The notes under the pieces are model-generated. The model saw only the letters and a program-made list of their open reading frames with translations, did no database searches and was not told where the DNA came from. From the NCBI GenBank assembly GCA_937901465.1, contig CALGTU010000031.1, positions 1-6,910 on the forward strand: a DNA stretch of 6,910 bases, read 5' to 3'. The translations under genes were made by a program, and so were the position numbers. Position 1 is the stretch's first letter. Each line of letters opens with the position of its first letter. Positions 1-5,723 of the stretch are shown piece after piece. The DNA comes from an uncultured Clostridia bacterium (GTDB lineage Bacteria > Bacillota > Clostridia > Oscillospirales > Ruminococcaceae).

Positions 1-259
1 GTATAAGTCTGTCAGAAGAAAAAACGGGTATACCTTGCTTGAAATAAAGCTTTTGACAGGGAGAACTCATCAGATAAGAGTTCATTTTTCGCACATAGGT
101 TTTTCGCTTCCGGGCGACGGACTTTATGGCGGTGATATGAGTGTTATCAAAAGACACGCACTTCATTGCAAGACCCTTGAATTTATACATCCTGTTACAA
201 AAGAAAAGGTCGTTGTTGATTCGGAAATTCCCGATGATATGGCATCATTTTTTAAGTAG
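1..259 (+). CDS. RluA-family 23S rRNA/tRNA pseudouridine synthase, C-terminal fragment
   Basis: This is the 3' end of a gene that begins before the window. The reading frame (codons from base 2) is open to the left edge and ends with TAG at 257-259. RluA-family enzymes isomerise specific uridines to pseudouridine in rRNA or tRNA. The fragment carries the family's C-terminal hallmark: LLTGRTHQIRVHFSHIG followed by LPGDGLYGG, then the ALHCKTLEFIHPVTKE segment and a final PDDM, which resembles the usual ending of the family. The catalytic Asp (GRLD motif) would lie upstream and cannot be seen, so the exact member (RluC-, RluD- or YlyB/YhcT-like) cannot be decided. A TTG at base 35 is only an internal Leu codon. 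A 281-base spacer separates it from the next gene, so it is probably not in the same operon. Confidence 0.9.
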   Translation, partial: YKSVRRKNGYTLLEIKLLTGRTHQIRVHFSHIGFSLPGDGLYGGDMSVIKRHALHCKTLEFIHPVTKEKVVVDSEIPDDMASFFK

Positions 260-295
260 ATTTGTTACCGTTTTGTAATAATTCTGTTTTGTGTG

Positions 296-329
296 GTAGC
301 GGGATAAAGTCCTGTTCTACGCGGTTTTT
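296..329 (+). terminator. possible weak terminator hairpin after the RluA-family gene
   Basis: GTAG (296-299) plus CGGGA (300-304) pair with TCCTG (310-314) plus CTAC (317-320), with a TT bulge at 315-316 and one G-T pair. The five-base loop is TAAAG. The stem is followed by GCGG and then TTTTT (325-329), so the T-run is not immediately next to the stem, which weakens the call. It is the first hairpin after the stop codon at 259 and could end that transcript. Confidence 0.3.
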
Positions 330-394
330 ATGGAAAAAGCAGGTTATTGTGATATGAAATTTGTAGTCATAATAACGAAATGGTGCTTTAAAAA
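325..394. repeat. nested imperfect inverted repeat in the spacer
   Basis: Three inverted segments nest around one centre. The inner pair is GTTATTGTGAT (343-353) with GTCATAATAAC (366-376), 11 pairs including two G-T, around a 12-base loop. The middle pair is AAAGCA (336-341) with TGCTTT (384-389). The outer pair is TTTTT (325-329) with AAAAA (390-394). As RNA it would fold into a long interrupted hairpin. It lies upstream of the promoter for the next gene, so if transcribed it would be a 3' end of the RluA-family mRNA or a small RNA. The role is unknown. Confidence 0.4.
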
Positions 395-448
395 TAGTTT
401 AAAATGCACAAAGATTTTGATGGATTTGCGAAAAAAATCCCCTTTAGG

Positions 449-476
449 TTGATTTTTTGCGATTTTTCCGTATAAT
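449..476 (+). promoter_or_regulatory. sigma-A promoter for the M23 peptidase gene
   Basis: A -35-like TTGATT at 449-454 (4 of 6 matches to TTGACA) is followed by a 16-base spacer and a perfect TATAAT -10 box at 471-476. Transcription should begin near 483 and give an untranslated leader of about 57 bases before the GTG start at 541. The -35 box overlaps the right arm of an inverted repeat, AAAAAATC (432-439) with GATTTTTT (451-458), which could be a regulator site. Confidence 0.65.
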
Positions 477-540
477 TAAAGGTTGTTGTATTTAAACCGA
501 CATATTTATAAATGTATTTTTATGAAAGGAGAGTGGAGTC

Positions 541-2253
541 GTGGCACAGATAAAAGAAGAAGAAAAGCAAAGTTTTATAGCTGAACTTTTTGAAGAAATG
601 AACTATAACTTCTGTCGTTTCATGACGAAACTCGGAGCGTATGTCGTTTTTCTTTTTGTAACTCTCGGAAGAGAAATAAAAAAGCTATTTCTTAAGATTT
701 TCGGAAGAATTATAAATAAAATCGGCGAAAAAAGTTCGCTGAGAACATATATGATGAAGAGAAAACAAGAGTTTATCGATGAAAAGGAAAAACTCTATAA
801 TTTCTTCTTCTGGCTCCGCGAAGATACAGAGTCGACCTATGTAAACGACGGGCTTATATCTGCTTTGAAAGTAGGATTTGTTCATTTTGCAAAGGGGCTC
901 TGGCATGCGAGAGGGTATGCTGTAAGAGCTTTTAACTGGATACTTCCCGTTGTATCGGTATTTTTTATGGTTTCGGTTCTCAATAATGTTTCAAACCTTG
1001 CTTATGGAGTAGGGGTTGAATACAAGGGACAACAACTCGGTATTCTTGATACCGAAAGCAAATATGACGAAACCGAAATGGCGCTTCAGGAAAGAATTAC
1101 CTATACCGAAGATGACGAAAAGGTTGTTATCACACCTAAGCTTGCGGTAAGGCTTATAACCGATGAAAAGGATGTTATTGAGCCTGACGCTCTGGTCGAT
1201 AAGCTTCTTATGAACTCTGATGCTGATATTGTTGAAGCCTGCGGTGTTTTTGTTGACGGAGAATTTCTTGGTGCGATAGAAGACAGACAGACGGTTGACA
1301 GCATGCTTTCAAGACGTCTTTCAAGATATATCGATGAAGATGTAAAGGAAGTTTTCTTTGACAAGGAAGTTGAACTTTCAGACGGACTTTTCCTTGCGAA
1401 CTCTGTTGTTGACAGCAAGGATATCATAGATACATTCGGTTCATCATATGCGACGGCGGTTTATTATACCGCAGAAAAAGGAGATACTCCCAGCGGAATA
1501 GCTTCGATGTATAACCTTACAACAAGCGAGCTTGCTGCTATGAACCCCGGAATACTTACTAATCTCCGTCCCGGAGATGAAGTTATGGTAAGTGTTGAAG
1601 AACCTTATCTTTCGGTAAATGTTGTAAAGCAGGAAACATATAACGAAGAAATTCCCTATGAAACAATAAAAACAGAGACGGATACTCTTTATAAGGGCGA
1701 CTCGAGAACTGTTGTAAAGGGAATAAAGGGCGAAAGAAGAGTTGTTGCCGATGTTGTTTATCACAACGGCATAGAACTTTCGAGAGATGTTCTTGAGAGT
1801 GCTGTTCTTTCAGAACCAAAGGCTGCTGAAGTTCAGATAGGAACAAAGCCACTCGCTCCTATAACAGGCATAAAGATAAGCGGAACGGGTATTTACAGCT
1901 GGCCTGTTGCGGGCGGTTATATCAGTTCTTATATGGGCGACGGAAGAGGACATAAGGGTATTGACATTGCGGCACCTTACGGAACGACTATTTTTGCCGC
2001 TGAAGAAGGAACTGTTGTTCTTGTTCAGAAGATAAAATACGGATATGGATACAACTTTATCATTCAGCATAACGATGGCAGAAGAACAAGATATGCACAT
2101 TGTAGTGCGATTTATGTTTCTGTTGGCCAGAAGGTTATCAAGGGAGAACCTGTTGCGGCTGTAGGAAGCACAGGTCAATCGACGGGTAATCATCTTCACT
2201 TTGAAGTTATCGAAAACGGTGTATTCAGAAATCCTTTGGATTTTGTCAAATAA
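541..2253 (+). CDS. membrane-anchored M23 peptidase with LysM-like and G5 domains
   Basis: This 570-residue protein is a probable peptidoglycan endopeptidase that cuts wall cross-links outside the membrane. The GTG start at 541 sits 9 bases after a strong AAGGAGAG site. Residues 1-130 form a basic, probably mostly cytoplasmic head with a short hydrophobic stretch at about 31-43. A clear membrane segment lies at about 132-150 (WILPVVSVFFMVSVL). Residues about 155-295 look like two copies of one unit (YGVGVEYKGQQLG and CGVFVDGEFLG). A LysM-like repeat at about 308-352 (YYTAEKGD through LRPGDEVMV) would bind glycan. A G5 domain follows at about 356-436. The C-terminal M23 domain (about 450-570) keeps every key residue: zinc ligands His471, Asp475 (HKGID) and His553, with His520 (YAH) and His551 (HLH), so it should be active. 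It has its own promoter and terminator and so is a single-gene unit. Its biological role (growth, division or sporulation) cannot be decided from sequence. Confidence 0.9.
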   Translation: MAQIKEEEKQSFIAELFEEMNYNFCRFMTKLGAYVVFLFVTLGREIKKLFLKIFGRIINKIGEKSSLRTYMMKRKQEFIDEKEKLYNFFFWLREDTESTYVNDGLISALKVGFVHFAKGLWHARGYAVRAFNWILPVVSVFFMVSVLNNVSNLAYGVGVEYKGQQLGILDTESKYDETEMALQERITYTEDDEKVVITPKLAVRLITDEKDVIEPDALVDKLLMNSDADIVEACGVFVDGEFLGAIEDRQTVDSMLSRRLSRYIDEDVKEVFFDKEVELSDGLFLANSVVDSKDIIDTFGSSYATAVYYTAEKGDTPSGIASMYNLTTSELAAMNPGILTNLRPGDEVMVSVEEPYLSVNVVKQETYNEEIPYETIKTETDTLYKGDSRTVVKGIKGERRVVADVVYHNGIELSRDVLESAVLSEPKAAEVQIGTKPLAPITGIKISGTGIYSWPVAGGYISSYMGDGRGHKGIDIAAPYGTTIFAAEEGTVVLVQKIKYGYGYNFIIQHNDGRRTRYAHCSAIYVSVGQKVIKGEPVAAVGSTGQSTGNHLHFEVIENGVFRNPLDFVK

Positions 2254-2288
2254 AAAAGAGGGGCAGGGGTTTGTCCCTCTTTTCTTTT
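2254..2288 (+). terminator. strong intrinsic terminator after the M23 gene
   Basis: A 12-bp stem pairs AAAAGAGGGGCA (2254-2265) with TGTCCCTCTTTT (2272-2283), with one G-T pair, around the loop GGGGTT. The T-rich run TTTTCTTTT (2280-2288) follows. It begins directly after the stop codon and separates the peptidase gene from the ylxM-ffh operon. Confidence 0.9.
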
Positions 2289-2323
2289 ATATAAAAACTT
2301 ATAAAAAAATGTCAGAAAAGGTA

Positions 2324-2352
2324 TTGACAAGGGGAAAAAGAAATAGTATAAT
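2324..2352 (+). promoter_or_regulatory. perfect-consensus sigma-A promoter of the ylxM-ffh operon
   Basis: TTGACA (2324-2329), a 17-base spacer and TATAAT (2347-2352) match the housekeeping consensus at all 12 positions with the ideal spacing. Transcription should start near 2358-2360. This fits a strong, mostly constitutive operon for protein targeting and ribosome proteins. No other promoter of similar quality was seen before rimM. Confidence 0.9.
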
Positions 2353-2357
2353 GATTA

Positions 2358-2381
2358 ATGTAAAGTTTTGTGACTTTACAT
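2358..2381. promoter_or_regulatory. 9-bp palindrome at the predicted transcript start (5' hairpin or operator)
   Basis: ATGTAAAGT (2358-2366) pairs perfectly with ACTTTACAT (2373-2381) around the loop TTTGTG. Because it begins at the predicted +1, the mRNA would start with a hairpin, which in bacteria often protects the 5' end from decay. As DNA, the same palindrome could be an operator just downstream of the promoter. It ends about 16 bases before the G-rich ribosome binding site of ylxM and does not cover it. No T-run follows, so it is not a terminator. Confidence 0.6.
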
Positions 2382-2409
2382 ATCCTTTAAGATTACGGGG
2401 GTGTTTTTG

Positions 2410-2778
2410 TTGGCTAAAGACCTTAACATAGCGCTTCTTCTTGACTTTTACGGTGAGCTTCTTACCGAAAAGCAAAGGGATATGATAGAACTTTATTATG
2501 ACGAGGATTTATCACTCGGTGAGATTGCCGAAACGGCAAAGATAACAAGACAGGGTGTAAGAGACAGCATAAAGCGAGGCGAACAGCAGCTTTTTGAATA
2601 TGAGGAAAAACTCGGTCTTGCTGCGAAGTTCCAGAAATACACTGAACTTCTTGAAAAAATAGACAATCTGGCAAATGATATAAACAAGGAAAGCACAACA
2701 TATAATTATTCGAGAAATATTTCCATAAGAGCAGAAATGATTATGGAATGTGTTAAGGAAAGCAAGGATATAATCTGA
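2410..2778 (+). CDS. ylxM: YlxM/p13-like SRP-associated helix-turn-helix protein
   Basis: This 122-residue protein is the usual partner encoded directly upstream of Ffh in Firmicutes. In streptococci YlxM is reported to bind SRP RNA and influence Ffh GTPase activity, so the likely role is tuning co-translational targeting. Family signatures are visible: LLLDFYGELLTEKQRDMIELYYDEDLS (residues 9-35) and a sigma-70-region-4-like helix-turn-helix at about 34-57 (LSLGEIAETAKITRQGVRDSIKR), followed by a charged, probably coiled-coil tail. I chose the TTG at 2410 because GGGGGTG (2397-2403) is correctly placed 6 bases before it. The in-frame GTG at 2401 would be part of that site and has no other good site upstream. 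Length is close to the usual 110-125 residues. It is the first gene of the operon, about 50 bases after the predicted transcript start. The start codon is the main uncertainty. Confidence 0.9.
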   Translation: MAKDLNIALLLDFYGELLTEKQRDMIELYYDEDLSLGEIAETAKITRQGVRDSIKRGEQQLFEYEEKLGLAAKFQKYTELLEKIDNLANDINKESTTYNYSRNISIRAEMIMECVKESKDII

Positions 2779-2799
2779 CTTTGATACGGAGGCGTTTGT

Positions 2800-3123
2800 A
2801 TGGCTGGGTTTATGATGGTAAATACCGAAAAGGTTGACGAAAGAAGAGAACATATTCCGATAGGCGTTGTAACAGGACTTGGCTATGAAAATGCCGCTTC
2901 ATCTGTTTATGGTCCTAAGAACTTTATCAGATGGGCAACCGAAGAAGCTCTTAAAGACCTTGAAATTGCTGCTCTTGAAATGAAAGCAGACGCTGTTGTT
3001 TGTTTAAGATTCAATATTCAGGTCGGCGAAACTGTTACTGTTATCGCGAGCGGAACAGCTGTTAAACTCGGTGAAATTCCTTATACAGCACTTACACACG
3101 AAGATATCTACGGAGATTATTAA
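2800..3123 (+). CDS. YbjQ/UPF0145-like small protein inside the SRP operon
   Basis: This is a 107-residue protein with a good GGAGG site (2788-2792) 7 bases before ATG. It has no signal peptide or membrane segment, so it should be cytoplasmic. It resembles the YbjQ family (once called putative heavy-metal-binding): IGVVTGLGYENA near residues 21-32 matches the family's CGVVTGEAILGAN region, and ADAVVCLRFNIQ, then VTVIASGTAVKL, match the GADAVVGIDIDYE and VSVSGTAVK strands. It has one Cys (in VVCLRF) and no clear metal-binding cluster, so metal binding is not supported here. After the SGTAVKL strand it has a short acidic-aromatic tail (TALTHEDIYGDY). It lies 21 bases after ylxM and 24 before ffh on the same strand, so it is cotranscribed. 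No link between YbjQ proteins and SRP is known to me. The family call is by eye. Confidence 0.7.
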   Translation: MAGFMMVNTEKVDERREHIPIGVVTGLGYENAASSVYGPKNFIRWATEEALKDLEIAALEMKADAVVCLRFNIQVGETVTVIASGTAVKLGEIPYTALTHEDIYGDY

Positions 3124-3147
3124 TAACAATTATTAAGGAGAAACACT

Positions 3148-4515
3148 ATGGCGTTTGAGGGACTTTCTGAAAAACTGAATAATGTCTTTAAACGTCTTAA
3201 AGGCAGAGGAAAACTTTCTGAAGCTGATGTTAAGGAAGCTATGCGCGAAGTAAGAATGGCGCTTCTGGAAGCGGACGTTTCTTATAAGGTTGCAAAGGAC
3301 TTTATTACAAAGGTTTCTGAAAGAGCTGTAGGAGAAGAAGTTCTCGCGAGCCTTACTCCCGCACAGCAGGTTATAAAGATAGTTAACGAAGAACTCATCG
3401 CTCTTATGGGTAATGAGAACTCAAAGATAAATATTCCCGCTAAACCACCCTGCATCATTATGATGTGTGGACTTCAGGGTTCGGGTAAGACAACACATTC
3501 GGCCAAGCTTGCAAAGCATTTCAAAGATGCGGGCAAGAGACCACTTCTTGTAGGGTGTGACGTTTATCGTCCTGCTGCTATAAATCAGTTACAGGTTGTT
3601 GGTGAAAAGGCTGGTGTTAAGGTTTTTGAAATGGGACAGATAAATCCTGTTACCATTGCAAAAGAAGCTGTTAAGCACGCTAAAGACCATGGCAACGACA
3701 TAGTTATCCTCGATACCGCGGGACGACTTCATATAGATGAGGCTCTTATGAACGAACTTAAAGAAATAAAGTCTGTTACTGAGCCCGATGAAATTATGCT
3801 TGTTGTTGACGCAATGACAGGTCAGGACGCAGTTAATGTTGCTAAATCTTTTGATGAGGCTCTGGGTATCGACAGCGTTCTTATGTCGAAGCTTGACTCT
3901 GATACAAGAGGCGGTGCGGCGTTATCTGTTCTTGCTGTTACGGGTAAACCTATAAAGTTTGTCGGAATGGGCGAAAAGCTTGATGATTTCGAACAGTTCC
4001 ACCCACAGAGAATGGCATCGAGAATACTCGGAATGGGCGATGTTCTTACTCTTATTGAAAAAGCACAGACAGCCGTTGACGAGGAAGATGCAAAGAAACT
4101 TGCTGCAAGACTTAAAGAGAATACTTTCGGTATGGACGATCTTTTAGACCAGATGCGTCAGATAAAGAAAATGGGCTCTTTAAAGCAGATTATCGGAATG
4201 TTACCGGGTGTTGCAGGAAAGATAAACGAAGACGACATTGACGAAAGTCAGTTCGGAAGACTTGAGGCTATGATTCTTTCGATGACAAAAGCCGAAAGAG
4301 AAAAGCCCTCGATTATAAATCCTTCAAGAAAGAGAAGAATTGCTGCAGGTAGCGGAACTACTGTTGCTGATGTTAATCGTCTTTTAAAGCAGTTTGAACA
4401 GATGCAGAAGATGATGAAGCAGATGGGCGTTATCGGTAAGAACGCAAAGGGCAAACGCAATAAACTCAGAATTCCGCCGGGATTTATGAATAATATGGGC
4501 GGAATGAAATTTTAG
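3148..4515 (+). CDS. ffh: signal recognition particle protein Ffh (SRP54)
   Basis: This 455-residue GTPase binds signal peptides of nascent chains and SRP RNA, and docks with the receptor FtsY at the membrane. The ATG follows AAGGAG (3135-3140) by 7 bases. The N domain (about 1-90) has ALLEADVS at 38-45. The G domain (about 95-295) shows GLQGSGKTT at 108-116 (P-loop), DTAGR at 189-193, SKLD at 247-250 (the TKxD guanine-specificity motif with Ser for Thr), DTRGGAALS at 252-260, and FHPQRMASRILGMGDV. The M domain (about 300-455) has the RNA-binding helix-turn-helix SRKRRIAAGSG at 393-403, DVNRLLKQF, and many Met residues (QMQKMMKQM, NNMGGMKF) that line the signal-peptide groove. Length is typical and nothing is missing. 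The SRP RNA gene is not in this window. It is the third gene of the operon. Confidence 0.98.
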   Translation: MAFEGLSEKLNNVFKRLKGRGKLSEADVKEAMREVRMALLEADVSYKVAKDFITKVSERAVGEEVLASLTPAQQVIKIVNEELIALMGNENSKINIPAKPPCIIMMCGLQGSGKTTHSAKLAKHFKDAGKRPLLVGCDVYRPAAINQLQVVGEKAGVKVFEMGQINPVTIAKEAVKHAKDHGNDIVILDTAGRLHIDEALMNELKEIKSVTEPDEIMLVVDAMTGQDAVNVAKSFDEALGIDSVLMSKLDSDTRGGAALSVLAVTGKPIKFVGMGEKLDDFEQFHPQRMASRILGMGDVLTLIEKAQTAVDEEDAKKLAARLKENTFGMDDLLDQMRQIKKMGSLKQIIGMLPGVAGKINEDDIDESQFGRLEAMILSMTKAEREKPSIINPSRKRRIAAGSGTTVADVNRLLKQFEQMQKMMKQMGVIGKNAKGKRNKLRIPPGFMNNMGGMKF

Positions 4516-4570
4516 CTTATAATGCAAATATCGCATTAGATAGAGAGTAATATTTTCGGAGGTGAAAAAC

Positions 4571-4813
4571 ATGGCAGTAAAAATCAGACTCAGAAGAATG
4601 GGTGCAAAGAAAGCTCCTTTCTATCGTATCGTTGTTGCTGACAGCAGATATCCTCGTGATGGTAGATTCATTGAAGAAATCGGATACTACGATCCTACAA
4701 AGGAACCTTCTGTAATCAACGTTGATGAAGAAAAGGCTAAGAAGTGGATTGCTAACGGCGCTCAGCCTACAGAAACAGTAAAGGGTATCCTTAAGACAAA
4801 GGGTGTTCTTTAA
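4571..4813 (+). CDS. rpsP: 30S ribosomal protein S16
   Basis: This 80-residue protein is a primary assembly protein of the 30S subunit and binds the 5' and central domains of 16S rRNA. MAVKIRLRRMGAKKAPFYRIVVADSRYPRDGR is the classic S16 start, followed by IEEIGYYDPTKEP and the WIANGAQPTETV helix. The ATG at 4571 is chosen over an in-frame GTG at 4562 because GGAGGTG (4558-4564) is the ribosome binding site and includes that GTG. Length is normal. It lies 55 bases after ffh. Arginine is coded mainly by AGA (5 of 7), which is useful for comparison with rplS below. Confidence 0.98.
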   Translation: MAVKIRLRRMGAKKAPFYRIVVADSRYPRDGRFIEEIGYYDPTKEPSVINVDEEKAKKWIANGAQPTETVKGILKTKGVL

Positions 4814-4824
4814 TCCACTGAACA

Positions 4825-4880
4825 AAGGGGAATAATCTACCGTCAGAACCAAGAGTTTTGACGGGGATTAAACACTCCTT
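4825..4880 (+). other. long imperfect stem-loop in the rpsP-khpA spacer
   Basis: The 113-base spacer between rpsP and khpA can fold into one rod of about 21 pairs. CCGTCAGAAC (4840-4849) pairs with GTTTTGACGG (4855-4864) around the loop CAAGA. TAATC (4833-4837) pairs with GATTA (4866-4870). AAGGGG (4825-4830) pairs with CTCCTT (4875-4880). Small internal loops separate the three stems, and two G-T pairs occur. No T-run follows, so it is not an ordinary terminator. It could be an mRNA processing site (for example RNase III), a stability barrier or a regulatory element. It ends 46 bases before the khpA start. Confidence 0.55.
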
Positions 4881-4926
4881 ACAAATCCAGAGAAAATACG
4901 ACCGCATTACAGAATGGAGATTTAAA

Positions 4927-5160
4927 ATGGAAGAACTTTTGACTACTATCGCTTGCGGCCTTGTAAATGATAAAACGGCCGTATCAGTTACCGTTGACGA
5001 GCCCGATGCCGAGGGCGTTATCGTATATCATCTTCATGTTGCACCCGACGATATGGGAAGGGTAATCGGCAAACAGGGAAGAATTGCAAAGGCAATCAGA
5101 ACAGTTATGCGTGCTGGCGCAGGCATGGTTAACCAGAAAATAATGGTTGAAATTGACTAA
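4927..5160 (+). CDS. khpA: KhpA, single KH-domain RNA-binding protein (YlqC family)
   Basis: This 77-residue protein is essentially one KH domain. MEELLTTIACGLVNDKTAVSV begins as in YlqC/KhpA proteins, and the RNA-gripping loop GKQG is at residues 48-51 within VIGKQGRIAKAIRTVMRA. In other Firmicutes KhpA forms homodimers or pairs with KhpB (Jag/EloR), acts as an RNA chaperone, and affects cell elongation and division. The ATG at 4927 is chosen because TGGAGA (4915-4920) precedes it by 6 bases and because family members start with MEELL or similar. The longer in-frame version from 4858 would begin inside the stem-loop. Its place between rpsP and rimM is the standard Firmicutes position. A terminator follows directly. 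Confidence 0.95.
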   Translation: MEELLTTIACGLVNDKTAVSVTVDEPDAEGVIVYHLHVAPDDMGRVIGKQGRIAKAIRTVMRAGAGMVNQKIMVEID

Positions 5161-5166
5161 GAAAAC

Positions 5167-5190
5167 AAAACGCCCTATGGGGCGTTTTTT
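5167..5190 (+). terminator. intrinsic terminator between khpA and rimM
   Basis: AAAACGCCC (5167-5175) pairs perfectly with GGGCGTTTT (5180-5188) around the loop TATG, and six T (5185-5190) overlap and follow the stem. It begins 6 bases after the khpA stop and ends 26 bases before the rimM start. Its quality suggests real termination, probably partial, since rimM, trmD and rplS follow on the same strand. Confidence 0.85.
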
Positions 5191-5198
5191 GGTATATT
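5190..5198 (+). promoter_or_regulatory. possible extended -10 promoter for rimM-trmD-rplS
   Basis: TG at 5190-5191, one base, then TATATT at 5193-5198 (5 of 6 matches to TATAAT) form an extended -10 motif at the end of the terminator T-run. No -35 box is recognisable, because the expected place falls within the terminator stem. Transcription would start near 5205, which leaves a leader of only about 12 bases including the ribosome binding site. This is weak support, but no better candidate is visible in this short spacer. Confidence 0.22.
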
Positions 5199-5216
5199 CA
5201 TTTTAAGGAGAGTTTT

Positions 5217-5723
5217 ATGAAACAGTTTCTTGAAATCGGAAAAATCGTCGCTACAAGGGGCGTAAGAGGAGAGGTAAGGGTTCAGCCGTGGTCGGACAGC
5301 CCTGAATTTTTATGCGAATTTGATATGCTCTATCTTGACGAAGGCAAAAAAACAATAGAAATCGAACGCTCGTTTGTTCAGAAAAATGTTGTTGTTATGA
5401 AGCTTAAGGGAATTGATACTGTTGAAAAGGCTCAGGAGATGAGAAACAGTATTCTTTATATGGACAGGGACGATGTTGAACTTCCTGAAGGCAGTTATTT
5501 TGTTCAGGACCTTATCGGTCTTTCGGTTATTGACGCTGATAACGGTGAGAAGATAGGCGTTCTTTCTGATGTTACAGAAACGGGTGCTAATGATGTTTAT
5601 CATATAAAGGCGGAGAAGAAGGAATATCTTATTCCTGCTATTCCTGATGTTATAGAAAAAGTTGACATTGAAAAAGGCGAAATACTTATTCACAAAATGA
5701 GAGGGCTTTTTGATGAGGATTGA
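5217..5723 (+). CDS. rimM: ribosome maturation factor RimM
   Basis: This 168-residue protein binds S19 and helps fold the 3' (head) domain of 16S rRNA during 30S assembly. The ATG follows AAGGAG (5205-5210) by 6 bases. The N-terminal RimM barrel shows IGKIVATRGVRGEVRV and SDSPEF (about residues 7-31) and KLKGIDTVEKAQEMRN. The C-terminal PRC-barrel starts near residue 92 (SYFVQDLIGLSVID), with TGANDVY at 122-128 and LIPAIPDVI from 138, and ends with MRGLFDED. Length is normal. Its last codons overlap the trmD start by 11 bases, so the two are translationally coupled. Leucine is almost always CTT here. Confidence 0.97.
   Translation: MKQFLEIGKIVATRGVRGEVRVQPWSDSPEFLCEFDMLYLDEGKKTIEIERSFVQKNVVVMKLKGIDTVEKAQEMRNSILYMDRDDVELPEGSYFVQDLIGLSVIDADNGEKIGVLSDVTETGANDVYHIKAEKKEYLIPAIPDVIEKVDIEKGEILIHKMRGLFDED

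Noticed and set aside
1101..2199. Several overlapping minus-strand open frames across the M23 gene
   Set aside because: Low-complexity Ser/Arg/Phe-rich translations, mutually overlapping, all opposite a well-supported gene with complete catalytic motifs.
2201..2431. 76-codon plus-strand frame running from the M23 end through terminator and promoter into ylxM
   Set aside because: It crosses a strong terminator and a consensus promoter, has no ribosome binding site, and its translation resembles nothing.
2254..3147. SRP RNA gene near ylxM-ffh
   Set aside because: I looked for a GGAA-tetraloop hairpin or long rod in the spacers around ylxM and ffh and found none. The spacers are only about 20-155 bases and are explained by terminator, promoter and ribosome binding sites.
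4516..4538. TATAAT at 4518-4523 and a 6-bp hairpin TAATGC/GCATTA (4520-4538) between ffh and rpsP
   Set aside because: No -35 box or TG extension accompanies the TATAAT, and the hairpin is short, AT-rich and lacks a T-run. Both are likely by chance.
4858..4886. TTGACG with TACAAA 16 bases later as a promoter for khpA
   Set aside because: The -10 box matches only 4 of 6 bases, and the TTGACG is fully explained as the right arm of the stem-loop.
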